NCBI RefSeq assembly: GCF_026151205.1
Contig: NC_087073.1
Span: 20,302,837 to 20,366,836 of the forward strand
Direction: 5' to 3'
Length of the DNA: 64,000 nt
Origin: Bolinopsis microptera
Taxonomy: Eukaryota; Ctenophora; Tentaculata; Lobata; Bolinopsidae
In this document: positions 54,061 to 64,000 of the stretch, one piece after another
Layout of the letters: each line of letters starts with the position of its first letter
Position numbering within the stretch: position 1 is the stretch's first letter
Notes under the pieces: model-generated
Databases searched by the model: none
What the model saw: the letters and a program-made list of their open reading frames with translations, nothing else
What the model was told of the DNA's origin: nothing
Made by a program: the position numbers and the translations under genes

Positions 54061-56853
54061 ATGAAGTCGGAACAATCTTTTGATGATCATCAGAGTAATG
54101 ATCCAGAATCTCTTGAAACTTTTAAAATAGTACCATGTGATAGAAAATCATGCGTTACATGCTTAAACCGCCTTTCCTTCGACAACTTCTACACTAATTG
54201 CACTACAAACTCTACTTTCCTCATTGACTTTAACGGATCATGTCAAACGAAGAATTGCATCTACTTGATAAAATGCTTGCATAAAGATTGTAAATATCAA
54301 TACATTGGGCACACGATCAATTCAATTGCTTCTAGAATAAGCCAACATAAATCTACTATAAAACTTGGTGGAGGCTGCAAAATACTTCGTGATCACTTCA
54401 CTAAAATTCATAGCACTGAAAACATGGCTATCATGCCGATTAAACTCTTACCTAATAATACTACATTGAAAGAAAGAGAAGATATCGAAGAAGCTTGTAT
54501 GTTGCAGTTAAATACAGTTTTCCCATATGGTCTCAACGTTCGTGTTAAAAAGAAGAACATACTAGATGCCTGCAATATTGTGATGAACTCCAAAACAACG
54601 ATTTATAGTCAGTTCGATATAGTTAAAATAAATAGACATTCACGTGGAGGTAGATTCATTAGTAATATAGTAAGTGAAAGACAAGAATTTGATATCGATG
54701 TATTTTATGAAGATTTGCTGGATGATGATAAAACGATTGATATGCATGATATTCGTACTAATCTATGTAATCTTAAAAAGAAACAACTTAAGTTAGTATA
54801 TATTAAAGCTATATCTTATATTAATAATTTTAATAGTAGTATAACGACATGTAGATTTCATAAAATTCTTTTAGTTAAAGATTTATCATGGTTTTACCTT
54901 ACAAGAATGGGTTTAGCGTGTAAGAATAATAGTAAATCAAATTCTTTTATTGTAGTTAATTATGTTAATAAATTTGTCGAGTATATTGATTTTCGAAAGA
55001 TATTTAAAATGGAACAAGTTACCAAAGCTGCACCATTCAAGTCAAAGTATCATCAGCAACCTACATTGTCCTACAAATACCCTCCAACAATCAGATCTAA
55101 AGTACTTAACTACAAAAAAGTATATAATGAAGCTAACATTGACTCAGAAACATTGAAATGTAATTGTGTATCAAGTCGTTATACAGACCCTACTCATAAA
55201 CATGTCATTACAGGAGAGCTATCAATGATCAGTAATGATAAACTTCGTAATCTCCTAATGAAAGGATTAAATTATAGAGACCAAGCTAAACCATGTACTG
55301 AAAAAGCTTTAAAATCAGTAAAGACGGCACTCAAAAGCTATTGCGATAAATTGTCTAATTTATGGCATAAACCTATAGAAGAGTTTCAAGAGTGGAAAAC
55401 ACTAATCATAGAGCAAGTGAAAATTCAACTGCAAGGAGCTAAACCATATCCCTATTATTCAGTATTGTCAGATGTTGGTGTCTTAGCAGATTTAGATGAG
55501 CTTCATAAAGATTTTGTATTGGTTCCTACCGACAAAGCCAAAAATAATATTACTATTGTTTGTAAAAAGTTCTATATTAGTATGATTGAAAAGGAATTAT
55601 CATCGAATACATTTACTAAAGTTAATCGTTCAGAAGATGATATAATTAATGAGCATAAAGCATTCTTACTTAAACATCGTATTAAATTTGATGAAGATAA
55701 TAGTAAATTACCTTATTTATATATTACACCAAAACAGCATAAAAAGCCAGTCGGAGTTAGATATATAACGTCTGGTAGTGGAAGTAGTTTACAACAATTA
55801 TCAGTCTATCTTAGCATTTGTATTAAATCTATGCTTCACTCAGCTAAAAATAAATCTATATATGATAATAAATTTCACGTTAGAAATGATTATTTTGTTA
55901 TTGATAATAATGAACCTATCTTAGATTTTCTTAGTAATGATAATACCCAGAAGGGTTTAAAGTCTGTCAGTACATATGATTTTTCAACTTTATATACATC
56001 TATTCCTCATATTCAATTGAAGGATAATCTTCGTATGTTTGTAGAAAGAGTATTTGATTTTAAAGATAAGTCTTATATTATTCCTAATCTTTATACTAAG
56101 AAGGCCTATTTCTCTGACAATGTTAGTAAAAATAAAGTTCAGTTTTCTAAAGATACACTTTTGGAATGTCTTAATTATTTGATTGATAATTCTTATGTTA
56201 CTTATCAGGGTCAAATTTATAGACAAGTTATTGGAATACCAATGGGTACCAATGTAGCACCACAAATAGCTAATGTTTATTTACATGTTTACGAATATAA
56301 ATATATTAAACTTTTGATAGAAAAAGGGGATACAGAAAATTTAAAAAGATTAAAAGACACATTTCGTTATCAAGATGATTTGATAGGTTTTAATGATTTC
56401 AATTTATTACAGAATGTATTAGAAGATATTTATCCTAAGGAAATGATAGTAAATAATACTAATATTTCGGCTCGTAAATGTTGCTATCTAGACTTAAACA
56501 TTAGTATTTATCAAGGGAAGTTTAGAGTGACATTATATGATAAAAGAAAAGATTATAATTTTAAAGTTATATCTTATCCGTTTTTGGATGGAAACGTTCC
56601 AAATAATTTGTCTTATGGAATATTTATTTCTCAATTAGTACGATTAGCCAGAATTAATTCGACACTTAAGGGTTTTAAAAATTGTGTTACCGAACTTTTA
56701 GGTAAATTGGTTGCACAAGGATTTAAGTTAGCTGCATTGCGCAACAAGTTTGTCAAGTTTTATAAATCAAGATTAAATATTTGGGGTAAATATGGTAGTG
56801 ATATTTATGATGAATTTATTGAAATGTTTCAATCACCTAATATTATTTTGTAA
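54061..56853 (+). CDS. GIY-YIG endonuclease / reverse transcriptase of a Naiad-type Penelope-like element
   Basis: 930 residues, intact. Residues about 26-34 hold CDRKSCVTC. The GIY-YIG core is at 66-96: CIYLIK, then YIG at 81-83, catalytic-type Arg 92 and His 96. Cys 72 and Cys 77 between the two halves, with His 112 and His 117 later (HFTKIH), form a C-x4-C...H-x4-H zinc-binding pattern. The RT part has PTDKAKNNITIVCKKFY at about 487-503, then YITPKQHKKPVGVRYITSGS, motif A STYDFSTLYTSIPH (about 636-649), motif B GIPMGTNVAPQIANVYL (about 724-740) and motif C FRYQDDLIGF with catalytic DD (about 766-775). The C-terminus is RT thumb only, with no second nuclease. Known: these elements prime at nicked DNA ends using RT related to telomerase. 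Some Naiads encode selenocysteine; no in-frame UGA is present here. Confidence 0.93.
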   Translation: MKSEQSFDDHQSNDPESLETFKIVPCDRKSCVTCLNRLSFDNFYTNCTTNSTFLIDFNGSCQTKNCIYLIKCLHKDCKYQYIGHTINSIASRISQHKSTIKLGGGCKILRDHFTKIHSTENMAIMPIKLLPNNTTLKEREDIEEACMLQLNTVFPYGLNVRVKKKNILDACNIVMNSKTTIYSQFDIVKINRHSRGGRFISNIVSERQEFDIDVFYEDLLDDDKTIDMHDIRTNLCNLKKKQLKLVYIKAISYINNFNSSITTCRFHKILLVKDLSWFYLTRMGLACKNNSKSNSFIVVNYVNKFVEYIDFRKIFKMEQVTKAAPFKSKYHQQPTLSYKYPPTIRSKVLNYKKVYNEANIDSETLKCNCVSSRYTDPTHKHVITGELSMISNDKLRNLLMKGLNYRDQAKPCTEKALKSVKTALKSYCDKLSNLWHKPIEEFQEWKTLIIEQVKIQLQGAKPYPYYSVLSDVGVLADLDELHKDFVLVPTDKAKNNITIVCKKFYISMIEKELSSNTFTKVNRSEDDIINEHKAFLLKHRIKFDEDNSKLPYLYITPKQHKKPVGVRYITSGSGSSLQQLSVYLSICIKSMLHSAKNKSIYDNKFHVRNDYFVIDNNEPILDFLSNDNTQKGLKSVSTYDFSTLYTSIPHIQLKDNLRMFVERVFDFKDKSYIIPNLYTKKAYFSDNVSKNKVQFSKDTLLECLNYLIDNSYVTYQGQIYRQVIGIPMGTNVAPQIANVYLHVYEYKYIKLLIEKGDTENLKRLKDTFRYQDDLIGFNDFNLLQNVLEDIYPKEMIVNNTNISARKCCYLDLNISIYQGKFRVTLYDKRKDYNFKVISYPFLDGNVPNNLSYGIFISQLVRLARINSTLKGFKNCVTELLGKLVAQGFKLAALRNKFVKFYKSRLNIWGKYGSDIYDEFIEMFQSPNIIL

Positions 56854-57346
56854 TTTGTATCGACATATATCGTTTTTCAGTTATATAAGTTACCTAATAT
56901 CTATTAATTATTCTAGTATTTGTGATTAATTTGTATTGATTTATTATTTGTGACTTATAAATTAGTAACAATTATATTACCGTCTAAAAAAATTTTTGTC
57001 GAAAATTTATTTTATGAAGTCTAAAAAAAATTTTTGTCAAAAATTTATTTTATGAAGGAGTAAGTTGTCAAAAGATGCGCATTTGTATATTCATTTATTG
57101 CTTGTTTAATTTGTTTTTTGTGTTTAATTTACGATTATTTGTGTTTGAGATTCTGTGATTAAATTTATTTTGTTGATTGTAATGTTGTGATATTGCATAA
57201 TTTATTGTAAATGTAGCATATGTTTCAGAAAATTATGTAATGTAATGCGATGGAAGTTCTTTAAGCTGGCAATTCCAGTCCAAACCCTGGAAACATGACA
57301 TAAAAGATTCGGTTTTACTTCTTTGAATGAAAAGCACTAATATTTA
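56760..57346 (+). repeat. 3' end of the Penelope-like element, repeat of the upstream pLTR
   Basis: Covers the last 94 bases of the ORF including the stop, plus the 3' UTR. The offset to 53409-53995 is a constant 3351 bases without indels. I looked for a hammerhead ribozyme (CTGANGA...GAAA), which is common in Penelope pLTRs, and for a SECIS core, and found neither by eye. Confidence 0.9.
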
Positions 57347-60211
57347 CATCTGCACACTTTCTAGGCCTCTAATTCATAAATTTTACCATCCTGGACTACC
57401 AAATATGGAAGTTATGTTCATTTGGTTCTAGAGAAGCCAGATGAAATTTTTTTGAAAAAATAAGGTTTCAACTATGTAGAAAATCGCAAAAATGTGAATT
57501 TTGTAAATCACTATGGTTCGGCTCAAAATTCAATCTCAGACTTGTTTTGCAAAGAGTAATCCACTCATATTACATTTCAGTTTTTACAGAGCTGCTTTTC
57601 TTTGCTCCATTATTAATATAGGAGTAAAATAAAAATGATTAGTTTTCTCTCATTATTAATCAATTTACGAGTTTCCGTCTTATGAAAAGTATGAATATCA
57701 AGTCAACTAGAAGTAAAGATACCAGAAACGGCGACAGATTCTCAAACACGAATAACATTCTTTATTCTAAAGGAGTAAAGGTGGAACTCACTTTATAATG
57801 ACAGATAATCTCGTATTGGTGACTATAAATGTGCAATAATATGTACATAGCATTAGATGTCATAATTGCTGTAAACAAAATAGTTCGTTAAGGCCTCTAG
57901 GCCTTGGATAATGGATATGTAACATAAAACATCAAATAAGTAAAAAAATATTAAAATTTAATTTCATTAGCGATTGTATACTGGAACCAAACTTTAGAAC
58001 TTATCTGTTGAGCTGAGAAAAATCTAGATCATTAGCTCCTCATTAACCTCATTAAGAACGACAGCCGATACCTGGCTCCAACAGAGGCTGTGACTCCCAG
58101 GCGATGTAAGACCGAAAATATAAACAGGCTGTGTGTTTAGTTGCCTAAACAAAAGAGCAGGCGTCAGTCAAAGAGTAGTCTACAATGAAAAGTAAAAAGG
58201 ATAGAACGGAGGTTCACTGACTGCAGACGCCAGACAGTCTTCGGTAACTTATACTTTAACTAGGATGGGAGTAAACAACGATGTAAGAATCGTGGAATAT
58301 TTAATATCTTTTCAGCAGCTTTCAGATACCCACAACACCAGGATCGTGTTTTTCTTGAAAAATAAATAAAATTCATGAGCTTCGCAAAATTAATCGTCTG
58401 TTGTAATTTTTCATTTATTCACGAGAAGTAGACTGTAGAACCATCAATTGTGACAAGGCAATACTGACGAAACGCATAGTTTTGTAACTTCTATTCCCGA
58501 CATAACAGGAACTATGGAGAGTAACTTAAATAATTTAATCGTGTAAGCGATTAAGTGGGTGATTTAGATTATTATTTTTGACAATAGTTTGATTTATTTA
58601 AAATCTTAAACAAATAAATAATAAAGTACGCGATGTGAATGACAAAGAAAACCAGGGTCTCTTGAGAAGCTACGAAAAAATAAAATATTGATTATAATTT
58701 TGTCTTGACTTTATATGCCTTAGTTTCACGATGGGGACACACGATTATGAAAAAATAAGCTACAAGATAATAGCCACTCCAAACGAAACGCAGTAATTTA
58801 AACAGCTTTTTGGACAAACCCAATAATTTATTACTTACTACTTAGTGCATCAAACTTGATCAAAAAGGTGCGGAACTCACACCTATACATATAACTGAAG
58901 TTACGATTTACAGCATTACATCGTCTGGTCTATAAATTCCTATATCAGAATCGACTTTTCATCGTCAAAGCCTTATGAAAAATAAAAGTTCTACCAACAA
59001 ATAGACTCTAGGCGAAATTAATCTCATGTGCAGAATCTTATTCGTAATCTAAGCTATTGAAAATAAACAAAAGATCTAACATCTCAAAAGGGTTTTATAC
59101 CCCGAAATTTCAAAGTCAAATCACCAACAATTCGGATTGGTAATGGAAGGCCAAAGCATGGTAACTGTGGGGTAGTGACTAGTGGACGGAGAACACTGTC
59201 TGGTGTGTCTGACTTTGTGACTTAGTTCAAATTGTGTGAATGAATCCAAGGTCGGGTTCTTTGCGTGGTTAACTACACCGCTCTCTAAAAATAATACCAT
59301 TGTTTTAATAAGATAGTCACACTGCTAAGCAAAGGCTTGAAGGTGACTATACACATGACCCACGTTCCGGTACTATAAGTTTAACAATGTAAATCATACC
59401 CCTATTTACTGTCTACTTTCCTTTAAACTGGGCATTTTGTCATTCCACGTAAGGCTTCGTTAAATGCCAAATTCGACTGAGCGTATTATAATAAGCAGGC
59501 AAAACATCGTGCGCAGGTTAAACTATTCTCTCTGAAAAGTGAAAACCATACTACTGTGTTAATAAGACAATATTGCAAAGCAATGGTTAAAGCTAATAGT
59601 AATACGTACAGTGATAAAGACTAATGTGATCAATAATGAACCTAGAATTGGGGAGATTTAGTGAAGCTCACGAATGATCAAGACGACGAATGATGAAGCA
59701 AAAACTCATCTATGTCTTATCAAACGGATAGATAGGGAATAAGGGACTAGTCACTAGATTATTCCACTTGATTCGATTAATGTTATCAGTGACTGATCAT
59801 ATCCGGGAAATCTAAGGATTTACCCCAGACTTACCTACTTACAATACTCAATCTTTAATAGTCCTAATAGTGATGTATTGAAACAAATAGAAACCATAAA
59901 AAGTGATGCGCCATTGCCAGTTATTTCCATTAGAAGCCTATTACAATTTGTGTGACAGGTAGTACTAGTGGTACAAAGCACATTTAAAACTTGTTTGCCT
60001 TGCAGCTATTTACAATATCAATCTTTAGCATGAGATCTTGGCTTTGTAACAGGGGAAGAGCAACCGAATGGATGGGCGTGGGTTGCAAATAGCAACGTTT
60101 GTCCAATCAGTAAATTATGATCAATTATCAGTCTGTAGTTCTCGGAGTTTAGTTCTCCAGAACATTCGTCGTTTACAACTAATTGTCATTAGTTAGAGTT
60201 CATTTTAAAAT
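57347..60211. other. Intergenic region without recognised features
   Basis: AT-rich sequence. No open frame above 60 codons, RNA gene or transposon motif could be supported. GC-richer spots such as 58060-58170 contain no family-like peptide. Confidence 0.5.
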
Positions 60212-61890
60212 TTACATTTGTCCGGAAAAAATAAGAGTTCTAGCTTCTCAGATGATCGAGATATGAAGCATTTAACGAGTTTGTTCATTACGTGTGATCA
60301 GCTGATTGGGTTGAAACTAGATCTGCATAATTAGGGGAATCGTGCAGAGAGCATTAATTAACCGATTGATTTTGCTAACGAGATAAACAAATTTCTTGAT
60401 AACTTCGTCATTTAAAAATCCGTTTCGCACCATCTTTTCAGATTATATTCCGGATTTAATGACCTATAGCAATATGTTACAACGGAGTCATTAACATGTT
60501 CACAAACACAAGTATAAGCAATTCAATGCTGAGCGGGTGTGGCCTCCAAAAATCGGATGTTCAAATTTTGGTGATGATTTGACGAAATCCTCGAATGAGT
60601 AGTGACAGTATACCATCTGCAAAGTTACAGGTCTCAAATATGAAACACGGAGGTGGTATAAGACCCAACGTATGAGTACTGACTTTAGCCCCCCCCCCCC
60701 CCCCCCCTGGCCCTGTAGTATACATACAATATAATTGATTTTATTGACACCAGGTAAAAAAAGATACAAACAAGTGGATACTCTATAAAACAACACACCA
60801 ACAAAAAAAACCTACCGAATTAAAAGTCTACACAGGTAAACTGATATATAAAATTATAATGTACATCAAATAAGTTTGTTATGATCCAAAAATTTGCGAT
60901 AACTCTTACGACTTCTTTTTATTTGAAACCAATACATTATAATTATTATAATGTGAAATGTTGAAAGTACTAACACTTATCGTTAAAGAGCATAGTACGT
61001 TACAAGTAGTTCAATTCAAATACTAAATGGCATTTTCCAATATTCGGACACGTCAGGCGAAGCCCAATTTAAAAATAAAGACAATCTTAATATAATCAGG
61101 CGATAATATTATGTAATTTAGGAGCAGAAATAAAGCATACGACCACATGTAATGGATTTACCACCCAAATCAAGCAACATTAAACATATCGTTTAATATA
61201 CGTGCCATTTACTGACACCACGGGGATAACTTAACACACTGTCTGCAAAACGTGAAAGATATACAACTGTAAACTTTACTGATTCAAAATGTTTAATGCC
61301 TCAAACTCACATTTTAAAAATATGGCCGAGAATAAGAATTAGTGCCAAAATTTGTGAACCCACATGGTCAACAAACGCGAATCAATAGAAAAATATTATC
61401 TCTGATCTTGACACCACTTACTAGGTTAGAAATAGGACGGAGTCACTTTAGATATAGCTTATAATTATTATATAAGTGACAGATCATATCGTCATGTTAA
61501 TCTAAGGTATTTAAACACTCTTAATACAACAAATCATTCGACTTTTTTGATGTACGGCGTTAGAGAGAAATATATATGACATATTTCCTTTCTTCAGAAC
61601 ATAGTGTCGTAACTCGAGAAGTGGTACAAAAAATCATAATAACTCACTGATATACGAACTATAATTTAGTTCATTGCAACTATTTTTACGGTAATATAGA
61701 AATGATAACCTAAGTCAAAGACAACTGTCTAATACATAAATAGATATTCATATGGTAAGCATAATCATTTTATATTCTTCTCTTGAATCGACAGACGTCA
61801 GGTCTATGGAAGATACTCAATTTATTCTAGAGACAATTGCATCATAATCATAAGACCCTGACTTATTTTGATAAATCGTCAGTTGAAATA
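60212..61890. repeat. Left copy of a 1.9-kb direct duplication
   Basis: Matches 62145 onward at an offset of 1933 bases. The first 560 bases are nearly identical (for example GATGATCGAGATATGAAGCA, and the poly-C tract followed by TGGCCCTGTAGTATACATAC). Homology continues to the end of the copy with many small indels. Confidence 0.85.
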
Positions 61891-62144
61891 CAGGGGGGGG
61901 GGGCCAGGGGGGAGGGGGCAAAAGTCAGTACCCATACGTTGGCCTTTATAGCTCAGTCACTGAGTGTCTGATTGAGATAATTCTTTCTGGTATGACTTAC
62001 TATCACCACTCATTCGAGAAATTCATCAAATCAAAGAATATTAGTGTTAATTGTTTTCGAATGAAGGTTCATTTTTGCATTTATTTGATAGATTAAATGA
62101 TCGGATCTAGCCAAATTGTATTGAATTATGTGTTGCTATTCAAA

Positions 62145-63800
62145 TTACATTTGTCCGGAAAAAATAAGAGTTCTAGCTTCTCAGATGATCGAGATATGAA
62201 GCATTTAACGAGTTTGTTCATTACGTGTGATCAGCTGATTGGGTTGAAACTAGATCTGCATAATTAGGGGAATCGTGCAGAGAGCATTAATTAACCGATT
62301 GATTTTGCTAACGAGATAAACAAATTTCTTGATAACTTCGTCATTTAAAAATCCGTTTCGCACCATCTTTTCAGATTATATTCCGGATTTAATGACCTAT
62401 AGCAATATGTTACAACGGAGTCATTAACATGTTCACAAACACAAGTATAAGCAATTCAATGCTGAGCGGGTGTGGCCTCAAAAATCGGATGTTCAAATTT
62501 TGGTGATGATTTGACGAAATCCTCGAATGAGTAGTGACAGTATACCATCTGCAAAGTTACAGGTCTCAAATATGAAACACGGAGGTGGTATAAGACCCAA
62601 CGTATGGGTACTGACTTTAGCCCCCCCCCCCCCCCTGGCCCTGTAGTATACATACAATATAATTGATTTTATTGACACTCCGGGAAAAAAAGGAAAAAAG
62701 TGGATACTCTAAAAAACAACACACAACAAAAAAGACCTAGCCGCTATTAAAAGTCCAACCAGGCTATAACTGATCATATAATAATTTATAATGTACATCA
62801 ATAAGTTTGTTATGTCAAAAATTTGCGATAACTCTTACGACTTCTCTATTATATTTGAAACAGACGATATATAGTATTAGTAATGCTGAAGGTGTTGAAA
62901 TACTTAACTTTTTCGTTAAAGAGCATTAGTAGCGTTACAAGTGTTCAATTTCAAATACTAAATGGCATTTTCAATATTCGGACACTCGGACGAAGGTCCC
63001 GAATTTAAAAATAAGACAATCTTACTATATATAAAGCGATACGATATATATATTAGGACGCAATAAAGCTACCGGACCACGATGTATGGGGACTTGCCAC
63101 CCTATGGCAACATTAAACATATCTGTTTATATATCCGTGCCATTTTACTGACACCACGGGATCAACTTTAACACGACTTTCTGCAAAAACCGTGAAAGAT
63201 ATACAACTTAAACTTTTGTTTACTGATTCAAATGCTTTAATGGCCTTCAAATCAGCATTTTAAAAAATTGGCCGAGGAATAAGAATTTTAGTGCCCAAAA
63301 TTTGGACCCCAAGTGGTGTCAAAAACGCGAATCAAATAGATAATAATTATTTTAGTCTCTTGAGTCTTGACACCACTTTAGGGTTAGAAATAGACGGGTC
63401 CCTGTTAGTAATAGTAGCTTATAAATATTATAAATAAAGTGACAAGAATTCGTTCAGTTATTAACTTAAGGTATTTTAACACTCTTAATACAACAAATCA
63501 TTCGACTTTTTTTGATGTCGGCGTTACAGAGAAATATATTGACTATTTTCCTTTCTTCAGACATGTGCTCGCTAACTCGAGAAGTGGATATCAAAATAAT
63601 CATAAATAACTCACTGATAACGAGCTAATAATTTAGTTCATTGCAACTATTTTCTCGGTAATAATAGAAACATGATTAAACCTAAATCAAAGACAGACTG
63701 ATCTAGATACATAATGGAATAAGTTATTTTGTATTATTACTAATAGCTATCCTTGAACGAATAAACGGTCGGGTCGGAACCTAACAAATAATGATAAATT
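62145..63800. repeat. Right copy of the 1.9-kb duplication, indel-rich after 62690
   Basis: Near-identical to 60212-60760 up to about 62690; beyond that most lines differ from the left copy by several one- or two-base insertions or deletions, often in homopolymers. No coding capacity. The last 200 bases (63800-64000) carry no recognised feature. Confidence 0.8.
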
Positions 63801-64000
63801 TATGGCACATAATAGCAAAATAAAAGTAATAGTATTAGGTCTATAGGAAGCGTCTGGACCACCACAAAACCAAAGGAGCAGACTTTTTAGCGGTAGAAGC
63901 GAAGGAAGCAAAGTGAGCAATCCAAAGGACCGGTGTGAATTGTTAGATTGGATTAAGGGGGTGCAGGTGAGGGTGCCACATGTGCACATGCTACCCACTT

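Larger units (their letters stand above)
53996..57346 (+). mobile_element. Penelope-like retroelement with N-terminal GIY-YIG nuclease (Naiad-type)
   Basis: One full unit of 3351 bp: a 65-base 5' leader, one ORF of 930 codons (54061-56853) and a 493-bp 3' UTR, preceded by a pLTR. The ORF is intact and the two pLTRs look identical, so this may be a recent and possibly active copy. The nuclease-first domain order is that described for the Naiad and Chlamys groups, opposite to canonical Penelope, Neptune and Poseidon elements. Confidence 0.9.

Noticed and set aside
56854-57346. SECIS element or in-frame selenocysteine for the Naiad-type ORF
   Set aside because: Some Naiads are selenoproteins, but this ORF has no internal UGA and I see no SECIS core in the 3' UTR.
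60500-60796. Minus-strand frame with poly-Gly, also at 62456-62653
   Set aside because: Both copies lie in the duplicated repeat and cross a homopolymer tract; no gene support.

Overview
The window reads as AT-rich nuclear DNA of an invertebrate animal. The genes have spliced exons with GT-AG borders, the proteins are animal families (Tubby, UNC119, isovaleryl-CoA dehydrogenase, a rhodopsin-class receptor), and the space between is filled with minisatellites and retroelements. The phylum cannot be fixed from the sequence. I see no bacterial operons, CRISPR arrays or phage genes.

Layout, left to right. (1) 995-12364 (+): the last four exons of a Tubby-family gene, with a 9 kb intron holding several tandem arrays, including a 33-copy 17-mer and a GGGA tract. 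(2) 14318-15512: about 44 copies of a 27-bp minisatellite. (3) 17499-18224 (+): an intronless gene of unknown role. (4) 18905-21338 (-): a complete five-exon UNC119 gene. (5) 22365-38307 (-): a complete six-exon isovaleryl-CoA dehydrogenase gene. Its fourth intron contains a 47-bp minisatellite, and an 11.4-kb LTR retroelement is inserted in that array in the antisense direction. (6) 38589-39224 (-): an unidentified coding segment. (7) 39330-43640: nested repeats: a hAT-like MITE, a 5'-truncated LINE and a tRNA-derived SINE. (8) 47394-47537 (-): a lone candidate exon. (9) 48028-49539 (-): an intronless class A GPCR. (10) 53409-57346 (+): a Penelope-like element with an N-terminal GIY-YIG nuclease (Naiad-type order), with its pseudo-LTR. 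(11) 60212-63800: a direct duplication of about 1.9 kb whose second half is rich in small indels.

The most unusual object is the LTR element at 24207-35600. It has 705-bp LTRs that differ at about four positions, a 4-bp target duplication, a Gag with two zinc knuckles, a TTTAAAC slippery heptamer right at the gag stop that leads into the protease frame, and an internal deletion that removes reverse transcriptase, RNase H and integrase. After that come a truncated membrane glycoprotein, a full Env with signal peptide, PAN-like cysteine pattern, furin-type site and transmembrane anchor, and two related F-box genes. The first F-box frame follows the Env stop without any usable ATG, and the stop context is UGA-CUA-G, a known strong readthrough motif. 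Readthrough would hang an F-box on the cytosolic tail of Env.

Tubby and UNC119 both serve lipid-dependent traffic to cilia, and IVD is mitochondrial leucine catabolism. Nothing links them functionally beyond proximity. Several retroelement frames carry single-base shifts. Because the right end of the window is indel-rich, assembly error is a live alternative to decay for those shifts. The host exons of Tubby, UNC119 and IVD join without any shift.
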